Below, in pieces: positions 1-11,506 of a stretch of 64,000 nt of DNA. Origin of the DNA: Adiantum capillus-veneris (lineage: Eukaryota > Streptophyta > Polypodiopsida > Polypodiales > Pteridaceae). A program made the translations under genes and the position numbers. The notes under the pieces were generated by a model. It saw only the letters and a list, made by a program, of their open reading frames with translations. It was not told the origin of the DNA and searched no databases. The stretch covers positions 98,283,912 to 98,347,911 of the forward strand of contig CM043963.1 in assembly GCA_014529385.2 (NCBI GenBank), in the 5' to 3' direction. Every line of letters begins with the position of its first letter. The first letter of the stretch is position 1.

Positions 1-500
1 CAAAAGCCATAACACAAAATGCGAACACTCCAAATTCGGTTATAGAGGCTGTTTTAGCTTGGTCCTCCGAGCAATTGTGATTTGGTTGTAGCGAGAGTAT
101 CCATCTAAAAAGCTATAAGCTTCCTTCCCTGCAACTCTTTCAAGCACATGTTCTGAATATGGCAAGGGATAATGGTCCCTCCTAGTGGCGGCATTGACCT
201 TCTTGAGATACACGCACACTCTGAGTTTCCCATTCTTTTTTGGCACAATTACTATTGGAGACACCCATTCTGAGTGCTCAATAGGGTATATGAATCTACA
301 TTTCCCAAGCTTTTCAATCTCTTCTTGAACAATTTTTGCATATTTAGGATTCATTGGGTAGGGTCGTTGCTGAACTGGTTTAGCCATGCTATTCATGGGG
401 ATTGTGTGTTGCACCACGGAAGGTGGGACACCTTTCATATCATGATATGTCAAAGCAAATATATCCCTGGATTCCTTGAGAAGTTCTTTAAGTACACACT
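1..500 (-). pseudogene. Reverse transcriptase N-terminal part, gypsy relic 1
   Basis: The minus strand encodes the RT start region: the leader VPPSVVQHTIP, the fingers motif VSPIVIVPKKNGKLRVCV and the palm-leading VAGKEAYSFLDGYSRYNQI. These are hallmark gypsy RT blocks that precede the catalytic YxDD. A frameshift near position 40 moves the reading to another frame, where a block like EFGVFAFCVMAFG continues to the window edge. The catalytic YxDD is outside the window. The product would have copied element RNA into DNA inside virus-like particles; as it stands it is broken. Confidence 0.87.
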
Positions 501-512
501 CCTCAGTCTCTT

Positions 513-1540
513 TCAGATCTTGGCAATGAAAACAAGTTTGGACTCTTCTCTTGGGTATGCTAACTCTATTTCATTAACTATCGTTGGACCGTCATAGACT
601 CCATTACTCCCATCGATAGGTTTCCTTTGAGCCTTTGTATACACAACCTTATGTTCCTCTGTGGTATAGGATTTGAAATGTTCATATGCAAGTTGTAAGT
701 CTGTGGGGTCCTGTTTTCTGTGGAATATGATTTCTCTTTCGATTCCTTTTATTGTTGAGCTAACTTTTGATTTTGTCGTCTCCTTACGGTACAACTCAAC
801 TTTGGCTTCTCTATAGCCTCTAGTTGTGCGATGTCAATGGGTTGTGGACTATACCACATAATGCTTTGAAGATATTCACCCCAATTATCTACCAACTTCC
901 GATGGGCATCACATGCCCCTATATAATTAATCCATTCCGCGACAGATTTCTTTTCATTTATTCTAGCATGCACATTTGCTCGATATCGTCGCCTCTTATA
1001 TCTCTTACTCTTCTTGTCTAATTTTTGATTATATCCGATCTCTAGTGAAGAGTCACTAGATAAATCGCTACTTGTGTCTTCTGCTGCTCCCTTGGATATA
1101 TTCATCTAGGGTACCACTGGGCCTTGAATGGTTTGTCCCCACATTTGCACTAAGATTTAACTCAGATTCTTTGTCCTCAGAGTCGATTTCAATTGATGAT
1201 TCTGACCCCAAATCGTGTGGGCTATAGTCTTGTGAGGCGCTATTGGTTCCAATGCCAGTCAAACCTTCATCTTGTAGGTCATCAGAAGCTATATGCATTG
1301 CTTCTAGCATATTTAAGGGTACAAGTGGTGGCATTTCATCCCCCTCAGGTGTTACCCAGGTCGTCCCCCTATTTCCCCAAGTGTTTATGGTTGCTGCTAG
1401 GTGGACCCAATCCACATTGTCCGACTCAATCATCCCAGGTAGTACATCCATATAAGGAGAATCTTCCCCAACATCAGTGTCTGCTTTACACGTGTAACAA
1501 TACTGCAATGGGGCCGAGTGGACTGTGGTATCAGATCTAT
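513..1540 (-). pseudogene. Gypsy relic 1 linker between protease and RT
   Basis: Three overlapping minus-strand frames (513-794, 749-1105, 1068-1595) encode an acidic, Ser/Asp/Glu-rich stretch followed by a basic KKSKRYKRRRYRANVHARI segment. The position between protease and RT, and a similar acidic-then-basic linker in the giant element at 13550-14270, suggest a poorly conserved pol linker. No catalytic motif is visible. Frame changes show decay. Confidence 0.55.
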
Positions 1541-1599
1541 GATCAATTATAAACCTGTTTCCTAGAGGATGTGCTCGACCAGTTACAAAATCCACTCAA

Positions 1600-1935
1600 A
1601 TGACATAATCTTGGAACTGCAAAGTGGACATGGTTTTTAGACCAGTCATGCACCATTTTTGCTTCCCTCATGAAAGGACGTCCTAAGATCATCTCCGATG
1701 CCATAGTGTGCTTGGAGAAATCCATAACAATGAAGGTAATTCTTATTTTATGTCCAAAGACCTTGATCTTGAGATCTTCTAGCATCCCAATAGGTTTAAC
1801 AATAGACCCATTGGCCTTCTTCACTACTATGGTTGTGATTGCAAGGTGAGGTCTTCCCATAGTTTCCCACAATTTTTAGTCACAATGCTAACCCCAGCGC
1901 CACCATCAAGGATTCCCTTCATAGTTAATCCCTTA
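1600..1935 (-). pseudogene. Retropepsin-like aspartic protease, gypsy relic 1
   Basis: The minus strand reads ILDGGAGVSIVTK, where the DGGAG block replaces the usual D-T/S-G-A catalytic loop. After a frame change near 1850 come MGRPHL, PIGMLEDLKIKVFGHKI and the flap/alpha block MILGRPFM. That is the expected order of a retropepsin domain in plant gypsy pol. DGGAG also occurs in the third gypsy element here (about 48970), so the Gly in the second position may be ancestral and not a mutation. The two halves are in different frames, so the domain is inactive as read. Confidence 0.78.
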
Positions 1936-2582
1936 GTAGTGGTTGGTATGGTCGCATTGGATTCATCACCCTCAAAGTATTGTCGCACCTTGCTAACATG
2001 TATTTCTACCACAAGGTTCTCATCTAGGTTGGGTTGTGGATCTAAGTGTTCCTCCTCTATTGGCATCTCCCCATCTCCATCCATCTGTGCAAATTGTGGT
2101 AGCCCAAACTTCAGTTCTCCATTGAGGAAGGCTCGAAGAGCTGAGACTAGCTCAAGGTCTTTATATAGTTTGGACATGATGGTGGTTCTAACTTCTGAAG
2201 ACATGAAATCCATCAATTTGGCAATGTTTAACGACACCTTTTGGGCTTCAGTCCCTTGACGTGGGGAAGATGGGATCTCCATTTCTTTGATAGGATCAGG
2301 TAGTCCCTCTGTAAACATTCTTTTCATCAAGAAGGGAGTACGCCCACTTTCCCATGACTTTAAGTCACTTTCTTCTTGGATGACACTAGGTATGGCTAAG
2401 GGTCTATGGACTTGGTGAGGTTGTTGTTGAGTAGGGAACATTGTGTCCGTATTCTGGATCTGCCTAGGTGCTGGTTCTAGATCCCTTTGGGTATCTTCTA
2501 CCAAAATCCTTACTTGCTTGACTTGCTTGATCTCCTCTGTAGGGTTTGGATAAGTCCTATCTTCTTCTTGGATCCTGGCCAT
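1936..2582 (-). pseudogene. Gypsy relic 1 gag/protease junction region
   Basis: This is the upstream part of a 251-residue minus-strand frame (1827-2582) that ends in the protease loop. It is hydrophilic, rich in Glu, Gln and Pro, with a stretch around LNIAKLMDFMSSEVRTTIMSKLYKDLELVSALRAFL that looks helical. I cannot assign a domain. Its place between zinc knuckles and protease makes it a gag-pol linker. Confidence 0.5.
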
Positions 2583-3033
2583 TGTGGCTCATGAAGATCT
2601 TCCTTGTTGGTTTCTATCTTAGTGGTCGTTTTGGTCTCCATGGTTTCTCCTAAATCAAAATCCTCTTCAGCATCGTTCATATATACGGGGTCGTCTCTCC
2701 AGTCTCTATGTTGGTCTTTGAACTGGGGTTTGACTTCGCTACTTTTTGCGATCTCTTCCTTCGTGTTTTCTTCTTTTTCTGAGATTGGGCAATTGATGCC
2801 GTGTCTCTTTCCTCAAGAATATAATTTTGTTTTTGGAGCATTGATCATGTGAGTACGTTTACTGGTACCATAGGTGTACTTTGTGATGGCTCCTCAGTAA
2901 TATTAATCAAGTTTAATGGCATTGATCTTTGGTGCATTTGGATTATTTGGACATTGGGCAATCAAATTAACTATGCCACATCGATTACACATGATTATCG
3001 GTATTGTAGATGTGCTCGCTTGATTGGTTTGCA

Positions 3034-4031
3034 TTAGTGTGGCGTCTTTTGTAGCCTAATAGGATAGTCGGCCACACGATGTGGACCTCTATACTCATAG
3101 CATTCAAGAGGTGGTCTCTTAGCAGTGTAATTGATATTTTGGCCTCTTGCAGCAAGAGCAGCTACTTGATAGACAGGTTTGACTTGTCCCCAATAGTCCT
3201 CCATGTAGTATTGTGGACTTTCTTCAAGCGCATCCATCCCATAGGCAATATGAGGGTCTATATCTTCCTCACAGCCTTCCAAACAAGCAATAGATGACTC
3301 ACAACCCACTTGATTCACAGAAGTGATTCTCGGCTGTGGTGGTTGTGGTCCTAGCACTGGAGGCGGTAAGTGTGTTGTTTGAACAACATTTTGGGCCCTA
3401 GGACCATGTGTTGTGACGTTTGTTCAAGAGGTGGGGCCGGCATCAATGCAGGCACTCGAGGTGTGTGTGTCCATGCTAAGGTTGGTCTATTGGCCATCGC
3501 ATGCTTAAATACTATGCAATCCTTAGCTTGATGACCATACCTCCCACAAGCATTGCAGTTCCCATTGAATTTTACTCTAAAAGTAGGGCATTCACTGGTA
3601 CTATGCGGTCCACAGCATACTGAGCACCATTGTTGCTCCCTTCTTGGATACATATGATTGTTTTGTGGAGCACGATTGTCTCTAAGACTCTCTTGAGTGG
3701 CCTTGGTGAGATCTGCTAAAGTCATCTCATATATCTTTGGCTCCTTAGCAATAGGCTTTAGGGTCATTGGCTGATGCCCCGATGCTTGCGAGCTAATAGA
3801 TTTAGGCTCAACAGACACTCTTTCTCCTTGAATCATTAAATTATCCTCCAGTTGGATTGCATTGGTGGTAACTGCTTCCCAAGTGGTGACACCTCTAATG
3901 ACTAGGCCATTGCAGATATCCTCATCTCGTAATCCCCTAATGAATCTATTAAGAAATTGATTATTATTGAAGCGCTCATTTGGATTACAACGAGAATCCA
4001 AATGCTTCAAGAGACTACTAAAGTCTCTCAC
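3034..4031 (-). pseudogene. Gag C-terminal part with zinc knuckles, gypsy relic 1
   Basis: Two minus-strand frames (3351-4031 and 3034-3357). The first has the end of the gag capsid domain (LDSRCNPNERFNNNQFLNRFIRGLRD) and then a Cys/His block ending in CNACGRYGHQAKDC, a classic C-x2-C-x4-H-x4-C nucleocapsid knuckle, preceded by a related CSVCCGPHSTSEC. The second frame carries a weaker ECYEYRGPHRVADYP element. Nucleocapsid knuckles bind element RNA for packaging. The frame change near 3355 is a break. Confidence 0.82.
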
Positions 4032-4061
4032 CGACTCTCCTTCCTGTCGTTGTTGAGCCTT

Positions 4062-5174
4062 CTAGAGCTGAGAGGCTACACCCCAAAGCACTCCCTCTCG
4101 TATGTATTCTTTTAAGAACAGTCTCCTAAGAGTAGGATAAATCGTTTTTTCTTCCACCCTTAGGGTTCTATACCAATCCCCTGCCTTCCCACTTAAGGTT
4201 AGTCTTAAAGCATTACTCTTATGCATGTCATTGTGTTCTCCTAGATAATTGCAAATTTGTTCAAACACTTCGATATGCTTTCTCACATTCCCGTCTCCAC
4301 TAAATTTTTGTGTGAGCTTGGCTATTTGTACTGCTTTACTTCTACGTTCTCTATCAGGCGTGTTACGCATATTCTCAGCAATAGATTGACCAATAGCTTG
4401 AGCAAATGTTGCTAAGTCACCTAAGTGAGCAGGAACCGTGGGTGGAGGTGCTCCAAAGACTACATGTGGAGTAGGTATTGGCATTGGGCTTGGCGTGTAG
4501 GAGGCCCTTGGGTTCCACGTTTGGTATGGTGTTGTGCCATGTGGCGGCCCAAAGTTCATATGTGTGGCCCTAGGCATAGCAAACATCGGATGTGACATGC
4601 TAATGCTAGCAAGTATGGTCCCATGGAAATAAGAACTTGGGTGTTGTGGTTGTGGAGCATAGGTAGTTGAAACAATGGGAGGGGTAGGAACTACATGAGT
4701 ACGAGGACCCATGGGTGTATACAATTGGTACACACTTGTAGGTACTATTGCAAGCACTGAGCTACCATGTAGCGGTGCTTTACTAACAAATGAGGTCCAT
4801 GGTGTGTTTCTTCGCATGCCCATCATTATATACATTGGGGTAGGCATGGTAGCCGTGGTGTCATCAAGGGAAAGATGAGATAGACTTAGAAAAGTAAAGC
4901 TATCACTTGTGGGCTCAGATTGCACTGAGACCCCTGGCAAAACTACATATGATGGATCCATCGGACTTACCGAGGGAGTCTCTATTTGCGATAAGATTGG
5001 CTGTTTAGCCTTCTTTGTATCCAAGAATCTCATGAGACCCGTTGAAGGCATACAGATCCCCTTGTTCTGTCTCTCTAGCTCAATAACCCTATGGATGACC
5101 TCACAAACTCTTTGTTGTTGATCCTCCACGCTAGTAGCACCCGTTGTGGATTGTAGAACATCTAACCAACCCAC
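4062..5174 (-). pseudogene. Gag capsid region, gypsy relic 1
   Basis: A 370-residue minus-strand frame. The N-terminal two thirds is Pro/Thr/Met-rich and low in structure. The last ~100 residues read AVQIAKLTQKFSGDG followed by EVFEQICNYLGEHNDMHKSNALRLTLSGKAGDWYRTL, matching the plant retrotransposon gag capsid pattern (F-x-G, then L-x-G-x-A-x-x-W). A stop or frameshift just after 4062 separates it from the remaining capsid part at 3351-4031. The protein would form the virus-like particle shell. Confidence 0.82.
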
Positions 5175-5401
5175 GTGATAGGCGTGACATGTTTATAGGT
5201 CGGTTAGAGTTTCCGTTTGTAGTTGTACTCATAGTTCTCATTTAGGAATGCTCCATCTAGGCTTGAGGTGCTAGGGGTGTCCTTTGAACTAGATGCAATG
5301 TGGCTCTCTATGGGTTGACCCTTAGTGGTCGCTAATTCAGGAGCACTCGATTGCTCTCCTAGCAAAGATATGGACATAGGGGATTTTGCTTTTAACTCTT
5401 T

Positions 5402-6004
5402 TCATTGCTCCGCCTTGTGTAAGCTCTCAATTTCCTTTTCCCTAGCCGCGATGATGTACCACTCAACTTCTTGTACTTCGGCAAGGCTTCTACCATCAGG
5501 TAATATAACCTCGGAGGGGAATAGCTCTGAAGAGTCAGGGGGTGAAGTGAATGGAGTATTCACGTGCACACTCTCTATGAGCATAGGGTCTACGTTGGTC
5601 ATGAATGGCAAATTTACTTCCCCACCCTCCTCATTTACATCGTTAGCTCCATGTTTGGAGCGAGTGGCTCTACTAAAGGTTTTCTTCAAGAGGCTAAGCA
5701 CGCTCGGCCCGGACCATGGACCCATGGCATGCATGTCTTGGCTTGAGCTATCATGATTAGGCATTGGGAAACCCTCCATGATGTCGTCGTCAGAGGAAGA
5801 TTCACTAGCCGCTATGTTTGGCTCTTGGTTTGTACTACCTTGGGTCCCCAGCGAGGGCCCGGAACCTAAGGTAGGTGGATATTGAGAACTCGCGTAAGTC
5901 GAAATGCTCTCTAGTTGCTCAGTCTCTAGCACATGACCAGAGTGCAGATACATGTGCCTTTGGCACCCTACAAGCATCGGTGAATAACCTCGAACGTTAA
6001 CCAC
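5402..6004 (-). pseudogene. Gag N-terminal region, gypsy relic 1
   Basis: A 200-residue minus-strand frame upstream of the capsid region. It is Ser/Pro/Glu-rich and acidic (SESSSDDDIMEGF) and ends with a short charged helix-like segment (VEWYIIAAREKEIESLHKAEQ). No family is recognised. The gap to the next frame (5175-5401) contains stops. Position and composition suggest the disordered gag N-terminus. Confidence 0.5.
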
Positions 6005-6492
6005 TTACTTTTTTAGGTGTCCGTTTTCACTCGTTTTTTGATGTTTTGAAATATTTTTTAATGATCGGTTTTTGGATTAGAGTGTGTGATAGCTCGAAAT
6101 GAGCGTATCGCTCAGGGGGTCGTGGTGTGCTTTAAAGCACAACGTTCGGTTACCCGAAGGTCCGTTGGTCCTCAAAAAGGTCAATTTTTACCTACGCATG
6201 AGGCTAAAATACTTAATTTTAAAGGGGGACTGAGGCCTAAGCTTGAGAGTGGGCTTGGGCTTGGTATGGGGGATATTCCTAATCCTAATCCTACCTTTAA
6301 TATTTTAATTTTTTTAAACCTTTTTTTTTGGGATAAGGTCGCCGCGGCCGCGCTGTGCGTGCTAGCACACACACACCTAACCTACCTACTTACAACTAAT
6401 AGAGCTACTATTACACACTAACACACTACTACATCAACTCCTTAGCTAATAAAACTACTTACTGTACTTTACACAGAACTAACATTATGGAT
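6005..6492. other. Non-coding junction between gypsy relic 1 and the giant gypsy element
   Basis: About 490 bases without a credible gene. It may be the 5' leader of relic 1, which would read leftward from here. There is a GC-rich palindromic patch (GCCGCGGCCGCG near 6340) and a short CA stretch near 6368. I find no LTR of relic 1 and no clear PBS. Confidence 0.4.
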
Positions 6493-7398
6493 TGTCTGGC
6501 GGACGAAGCGACGAAGCTGCGGTTTCCAAAGATAGAATCTACATTTTTTCGGAAATCTTGACCTTTTGTAAAAGATCTTCTCTGAGCCGAGAACTTGTAA
6601 AAGAATTTATGATTATTTTTCTGGGAGAAAATGTATATAAGAGAGCCAGTTAGAAGTTTAGGAGCTTTTGGCTGGACAAGCCATTTGTAAAGACCTAAAC
6701 TATAAAGGTCAATTTTGTAAGTTTGAACATTATCTTTTTTATGAGAAACTGAGAAGACAGCGTACGTTTCAGAGCTTCTTCTTGCTCGAACTTGTAATCT
6801 TCGCTACTGTGGCTACGGTAATCTGAATTCAGATTCGTTTATTGCATTGTGTTCCTCTTACTTTGCTCTTCCATTCAAGTGTAATCATTCAGGATTCGGC
6901 GTAAGTGTTCAACTACGAGTTTGTGGCCTTAAATCGCTGTTTTGAATGTTTATATGCATATTTTATGTTGTTTTGACCCTAGGAGAGGCTTCAGGGACCC
7001 TAAAACGACCCTTTAGGATCACCTGTTCACTGTTTTTGCTGATTTTGGGACGAATGATCGCGATCTTTGTACCTCTCCAGAATGCTGTGACAGTGATAGG
7101 ATATGTTCCTGATAGTCCCCTGTAGCTTCCCTTCAAGTTTTGTGTGATTCCGACATGATTTGCATGGTAAACGGGCATGATGACTGTAGAGCTGTATAGA
7201 AGGACATAGGTAGATTGCTTGGCTTTTGTGCGTATGATTTGCTTGAAAAGAGTTTGTAGTTGCATCTCATTGAGTTCACTTCATTAAGATTGACACCGTA
7301 GTGAGTTTCCATGCCTCATCCTGGTCGCTTTCCTTGTATTGATATTTTATGTTGATGCGTGAGAGCTATGCTATGGACGTCCGTCACGGCGACCTGCA
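6493..7398 (+). repeat. 5' LTR of giant gypsy element
   Basis: Starts TGTCTGGCGG and ends GACCTGCA. It pairs nearly base for base with 24077-24983, with only scattered differences (for example ATTTTTTCGG against ATTTTCTCGG). It carries a TATA-like TATATAA at 6634-6640 and one copy of the GATCGCGATC-centred repeat near 7055. It drives transcription of the element. The low divergence implies insertion well after relic 1 decayed. Confidence 0.9.
6634..6640 (+). promoter_or_regulatory. TATA-like box in 5' LTR of giant gypsy element
   Basis: TATATAA inside GTATATAAGAG, conserved at 24218-24224 in the 3' LTR. Its place about 140 bp into the LTR fits a U3 promoter. Confidence 0.55.
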
Positions 7399-7403
7399 AA
7401 CAT

Positions 7404-7421
7404 TGGTGCCGTTGTCGGGGA
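7404..7421 (+). promoter_or_regulatory. Primer binding site, tRNA-Asp type, giant gypsy element
   Basis: Five bases after the LTR the sequence TGGTGCCGTTGTCGGGGA differs at two positions from the complement of the plant tRNA-Asp 3' end. Both differences are C to T. This is the site where minus-strand DNA synthesis is primed. tRNA-Asp priming is known for Athila-type gypsy elements. Confidence 0.78.
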
Positions 7422-8879
7422 ATGCACCTTAGGTGATGAGTGATCAAGTGCGCAGTTAACTTCCTCAAAAGAAGATCAATCCACAAATCCATTTTTCACC
7501 TCAGTTAGGCTGATAGACAGGGGTTTAGAGCTTAGTGGAGTCTAGAGTCAGTGGACCGGCTAGATCCTCTCTTAGGAGATTTAGGGAGCTGTGAGTGGGA
7601 GTGTTCAAAGGATTTTTGCTCTTCAATTTCTCTAATTCGATTGAGTACTAAAATCTCACCCGAAATTCGTCTTGTTTGTTTTGTTTTGATTCATTTCTTT
7701 ATGTTCTTTCATTTCTGTACTTAGGAGTAGGATAAGTAAATCACATTCCAGTCAGATTTAGGGCAGAAGTTAGAGTCGAGAAACCAGAAAACCATAACTT
7801 TGGCAAAAAAGGCCATAAGACTCTGAAATTTAGAAAATCTGACCAAACAGGGTTGATATTGATTCAAATCACAAAGTGGTAGCACAAAACACTGGGAAAC
7901 ACTTGTCAGAGGGAGCAGACAAAATTTCATCAGATTTGGCCCAGGTACTACGATCGCGATCGGTGTATCTCTGTGCCAGAATTGGACAAGATTTGTTGTG
8001 TGCTTTCCTGATAGGATTCTAAACAAGTTTGTCTAAAGCAACCACACCCAAAAACATCAAAAATCAAGGAAATCAGGCCACTTGGGTAAAACTAGCCTGA
8101 CAGACCCACAAAGTGCAAAATCTTGGCTTTTGGTGATCCAAATGCAAAAAGACTTGGGGGATAGCTTAAAACATCAGTGTCTACAAGCATGCCAAATTTG
8201 ATCTAATTTGGGCTCAGAAGTACGATCGCGATCGGTGTACCTAAGTGTCAGATTTTGACCAGATTTCATTTGTGGGATCCTCAGGTGTATACAAACATAA
8301 AAGTCTAAAGGACCTAGAGCCAGAAACCTCAAAATACCTGTCAAACCATCTGAATACAGATCCAAGTCAAAAATTGCTAAACTGGCATAGAAATTGACTT
8401 TCAGTAGACCAAAACACATCAAAACTGGGAAGAAACCATACAGAGGGATAGCCTGCACACAGGACAACCCCAGATAGCTTTGAAATCCCAAAACAAACAC
8501 CAAAATCAAGTCAAACTGACAGATTTAGGAAAACAGACACTTCCAACCAAGAACTGGCAAAAGCTTGACTTTTAGGAGTCTGAATACAAAAGTATCAGGT
8601 GGGTAGCCTTAAAATAGCCTAGTGAACAAGCTGGTGAAGTTTCATCAGATTTGGGCTCAGAAGTATAATCGCGATCGGTGTACCTCTAGCCCAGATCTAA
8701 CTCATTTTTGACCTGTTCATAGACCTAGACTATTTAAGATATCAGGAGTTGTCAAAACCCAAATTGGACATACTGTCAATAATCTCCAAGCAAAATTGGG
8801 TCGAAGTCATTGTGAAGTCGTTGAATCTGCCTGACAGTTGGAATGATATAGTGATCTCATAGCCATCAAGTGTATTCAT
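7422..8879 (+). other. 5' leader of giant gypsy element with recurrent palindromic repeat
   Basis: About 1.46 kb without a credible reading frame. It contains three copies of a ~50-base unit centred on (C)GATCGCGATCGG followed by TGTA(C/T)CT, at 7948-7970, 8221-8242 and 8664-8685. Each is embedded in similar text such as CAGATTTGGGCTCAGAAGTA before and CCAGATTTGACC-like after. The stretch would be the untranslated leader that holds packaging signals, but no function can be read directly. Confidence 0.65.
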
Positions 8880-8906
8880 TTGCAGAGACCGATCAAGTAT
8901 CAATCC

Positions 8907-10094
8907 ATGCAGTCGTGTGAGTTGGAAGATCACTCCATCTCCAAGCAAGAGGTTTGGATTCAGTCGGTAAATTCCACTTTCTTCATGTTTTTGAGATCGG
9001 GAAAACAAATCAACAACCAACACAAAAATTTAGCGGATCAATCAAGTGTTTTATCAACGGAGGAGAGTGTAAACCAAAGTGTAGTGCGACCGTTAGAACC
9101 GATCCCTGAAGAAAGTATTTTTGATACTTCTTCAGAGAGATCTTACGAGTATGTCACAGAACACTTGGGACATTTAAACCTAAACGAAAGAGAAAACATG
9201 GCAGCAGGACCATCAGACCCTTCGGCCACAATGAAGCTATTGTTCATCAAGTATCAGTATGACAACAAGCAAGGTGCCAAGATCTACAAAGATGGTATGG
9301 ACCGCTACTGTGTGAAAATAGAAGATAGACCAAGTGAGTTCAAGGACTTAGTGCCTGTGAGCTATAGCGGAGATAGGTACCTAGATGACGAAGGTATCAT
9401 GTACTTGGTAGTCCTGAATCCTAACATTGTGGACAAGTGGGGATTGATGGGCACAAAAGCCAAAGTAGATGAGGAACCTGCGGAGAAAGCACCAACAATG
9501 AGCTTCCCTAATGCGAGGTTAAGGCGAGAAAACAAAACTTTGAGAGTCAACACAGACAACGTCTACGTGGGGTTATACAAGTATAATAATGGAGAGGAAG
9601 ATCTCTATTATAGATGCGAGGAACCCTACGTCGATGAGTTGACGGAGCGGAAAAGACTTTATGTCTTTACCTACACAGAGGGATCAGAAACGAAAATCGC
9701 CGCATACGACAAATATGGAAGACAATACACAGGAATCGATAAAAAGGAGTTGGAAGAACATACGTACTTTGGGGGACCACTCCACCATTATTATGTCACT
9801 CCAAGCCCACTGAGACCAGCACCTACAACTGTCATGCCAGACCCGATGGCAACAGGTGGAGAGAGGACTCATGTAGTGGAGTCTTTCAATCGACCTCATT
9901 ATTCTATGCCAAGCCCCATGGGAACATTACATTCCAGAGAATCAATGGCTACGAATCAAGGTAGTGCGGTTCCTATCTCTACACATATCACAGTAGGTCC
10001 GACATTTACAGCAGCACCATCACGTTTGCCTCCTAGTAGTAGATTTGTGGCAGGGGAGCCAACGAGAGCAACCCACGACACCCATGATGTATGA
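8907..10094 (+). CDS. Unknown N-terminal gag-associated protein (ORF1) of giant gypsy element
   Basis: The frame is open from 8880 (a TTG) and the first ATG is at 8907; a second ATG at 9198 (MAAGPSDPS) is also plausible. It encodes about 395 residues. Two related beta-rich blocks are visible: one around KYQYDNKQGAKIYKDGMDRY and one around LYKYNNGEEDLYYRC / FTYTEGSETKIAAYDKYGRQY. A Pro/Ser/Thr-rich C-terminal tail follows. I do not recognise a family. It stops 59 bases before the gag capsid frame at 10153, so it could be a separate protein or the front of gag. Ogre-type elements also carry an extra ORF before gag (established knowledge); homology to it is not shown. Confidence 0.6.
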   Translation: MQSCELEDHSISKQEVWIQSVNSTFFMFLRSGKQINNQHKNLADQSSVLSTEESVNQSVVRPLEPIPEESIFDTSSERSYEYVTEHLGHLNLNERENMAAGPSDPSATMKLLFIKYQYDNKQGAKIYKDGMDRYCVKIEDRPSEFKDLVPVSYSGDRYLDDEGIMYLVVLNPNIVDKWGLMGTKAKVDEEPAEKAPTMSFPNARLRRENKTLRVNTDNVYVGLYKYNNGEEDLYYRCEEPYVDELTERKRLYVFTYTEGSETKIAAYDKYGRQYTGIDKKELEEHTYFGGPLHHYYVTPSPLRPAPTTVMPDPMATGGERTHVVESFNRPHYSMPSPMGTLHSRESMATNQGSAVPISTHITVGPTFTAAPSRLPPSSRFVAGEPTRATHDTHDV

Positions 10095-10152
10095 GAACGA
10101 TTAAGTTGAGACACTGGAGCATTGAGATTGGTCTCGCTGACACAATAGACGG

Positions 10153-10740
10153 ATGAGGCCATCCCAGGTAGCGAAGTGCATACCAAAGAAGTATAGCGGA
10201 TCAGGGGATCCATATGCCCATGTATTTCTCTTCAAGCAAGTCTTAAGAGCAGAGCAGATCACTGATTTCCATACTCAATATGAGGGATTCGGGCTGACCT
10301 TGGAAGGGACGGCCTTAACATGGTTTCAACCTTTGAACCCTGAAACTTGTCTGAATATTGAACATGTATTACGGGAGTGGAGGAATTCTCAAAACGGGGT
10401 ATAAAGCATAATACTGTATCATAGATATATGCTTTTAAACAAAAGGAGAACGAAAAAGTGAAGGAAGCATCCTTGAGATTCAAGCAATACATTGAGAGGT
10501 GCTCATGGAGAGAATTACCCCAAGACGAGAGATTGTCTGTGCTCTTCATTAAAGGACTTAGAAACGAAACCTTAAAAAAGGACCTTCACTTGAAAGCCTG
10601 TAGCACATTTGAACAAGTTACAAGGAAGCGTTATATCTTGTTGATAACTACAAAGCATATGGGGAAGTGTCAGAGGATACCGATTCAGTAAAGAGTGAAT
10701 CTTCATCTATTAAGAGTGAACCAAGAAAGAGGCTTAGGCT
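10153..10740 (+). pseudogene. Gag capsid domain, giant gypsy element
   Basis: Frame 10153-10404 reads VAKCIPKKYSGSGDPYAHVFLFK and then GFGLTLEGTALTWFQPL, the standard plant retrotransposon gag pattern. After a frame change near 10400 the domain continues at 10458-10691 with FKQYIERCSWRELPQDERLSVLFIKGLRNETLKKDL, the gag C-terminal helices. Two frames for one domain means it is broken. In an intact copy it would form the particle shell. Confidence 0.8.
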
Positions 10741-10743
10741 TCT

Positions 10744-11506
10744 TTGATGTCGACAGCTGACCAAATGATAGAGGAAGTAACGAAGAGAATGCAGCAACAT
10801 ATGAGATTAAATCCGGGGATGAGACAGCCTCAGATGAGGAAATGTGACATATGTGGGGGAGATCACCCGACGCCGTGGTGCACACAACAGCCGAAAGCAC
10901 CAGTTGTTTGCAAATGGACGAGTACTGAAATGGTGCGCCATAGAGAAAAAATGGACAAACCATGGCACGGATGAGTGTTTTTACAAGAAAAACTGTGTGA
11001 GGGAAAGGCCGTATGGACCTCCAGCAGGACCACCCCAGCCATCTCCTCCAAGATATCAAGTTGGGCCAAATGTGAATATGGTAGCAGGAGCAGATAGACC
11101 TCAACCTGTGTTGGGTCAACAACCTCCATTACCACATGAAAATAGGGCCATGATTAGGTATGCAGAACCTTACGAAGCATCACCAGGAACAAATAGTATG
11201 CCTCAAATTTCTTATTACGAGGAACCGAATGAGCCTTACATAACTGAACCTGAACCACACATGTACGCAGATGAATCCTGTCAAACGTGGGGAAATAACG
11301 AGGGTACGGCACCACCGACGTATGTAGCACAACCGTCGAGGGATCAATATTTGGTGGACGAAAGAACGCTAATGTTCATTGCAAACCAGAACTACAAACC
11401 AAGAGGATATCCTAATAGGGCAGGAGAACCTATGGGACCACCTCCTCAAAATCAACCACCAATTGGACTGTGCTATAGCTGGAAGTACAGATCATTGGGA
11501 GTGTAA
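10744..11506 (+). pseudogene. Gag nucleocapsid region with Cys/His knuckles, giant gypsy element
   Basis: CDICGGDHPTPWC (C-x2-C-x3-H-x4-C) lies near 10840. A second Cys/His-like block (WCAIEKKWTNHGTDECF) follows in the overlapping frame 10844-11506. After it comes a Pro/Gly/Tyr-rich tail. The two frames overlap by a shift near 10920. RNA binding and packaging are the expected role. Confidence 0.7.

Larger units (their letters stand above)
1..6004 (-). mobile_element. Ty3/gypsy retrotransposon relic 1 (gag-PR-RT start), truncated by window edge
   Basis: Reading the minus strand from 6004 toward 1 gives a gag N-terminal region, a gag capsid-like domain, CCHC zinc knuckles, an aspartic protease and the beginning of reverse transcriptase, which is the gypsy order. 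Several frameshifts and stops split it, so it is a relic. RT continues past position 1 after a frameshift near 40, so the rest of pol lies outside the window. No LTR of its own is visible. Its upstream end meets unassigned DNA (6005-6492) and then the LTR of the giant element. RT wording (VAGKEAYSFLDG) is close to that of the giant element, so both belong to the same broad lineage. Confidence 0.88.
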
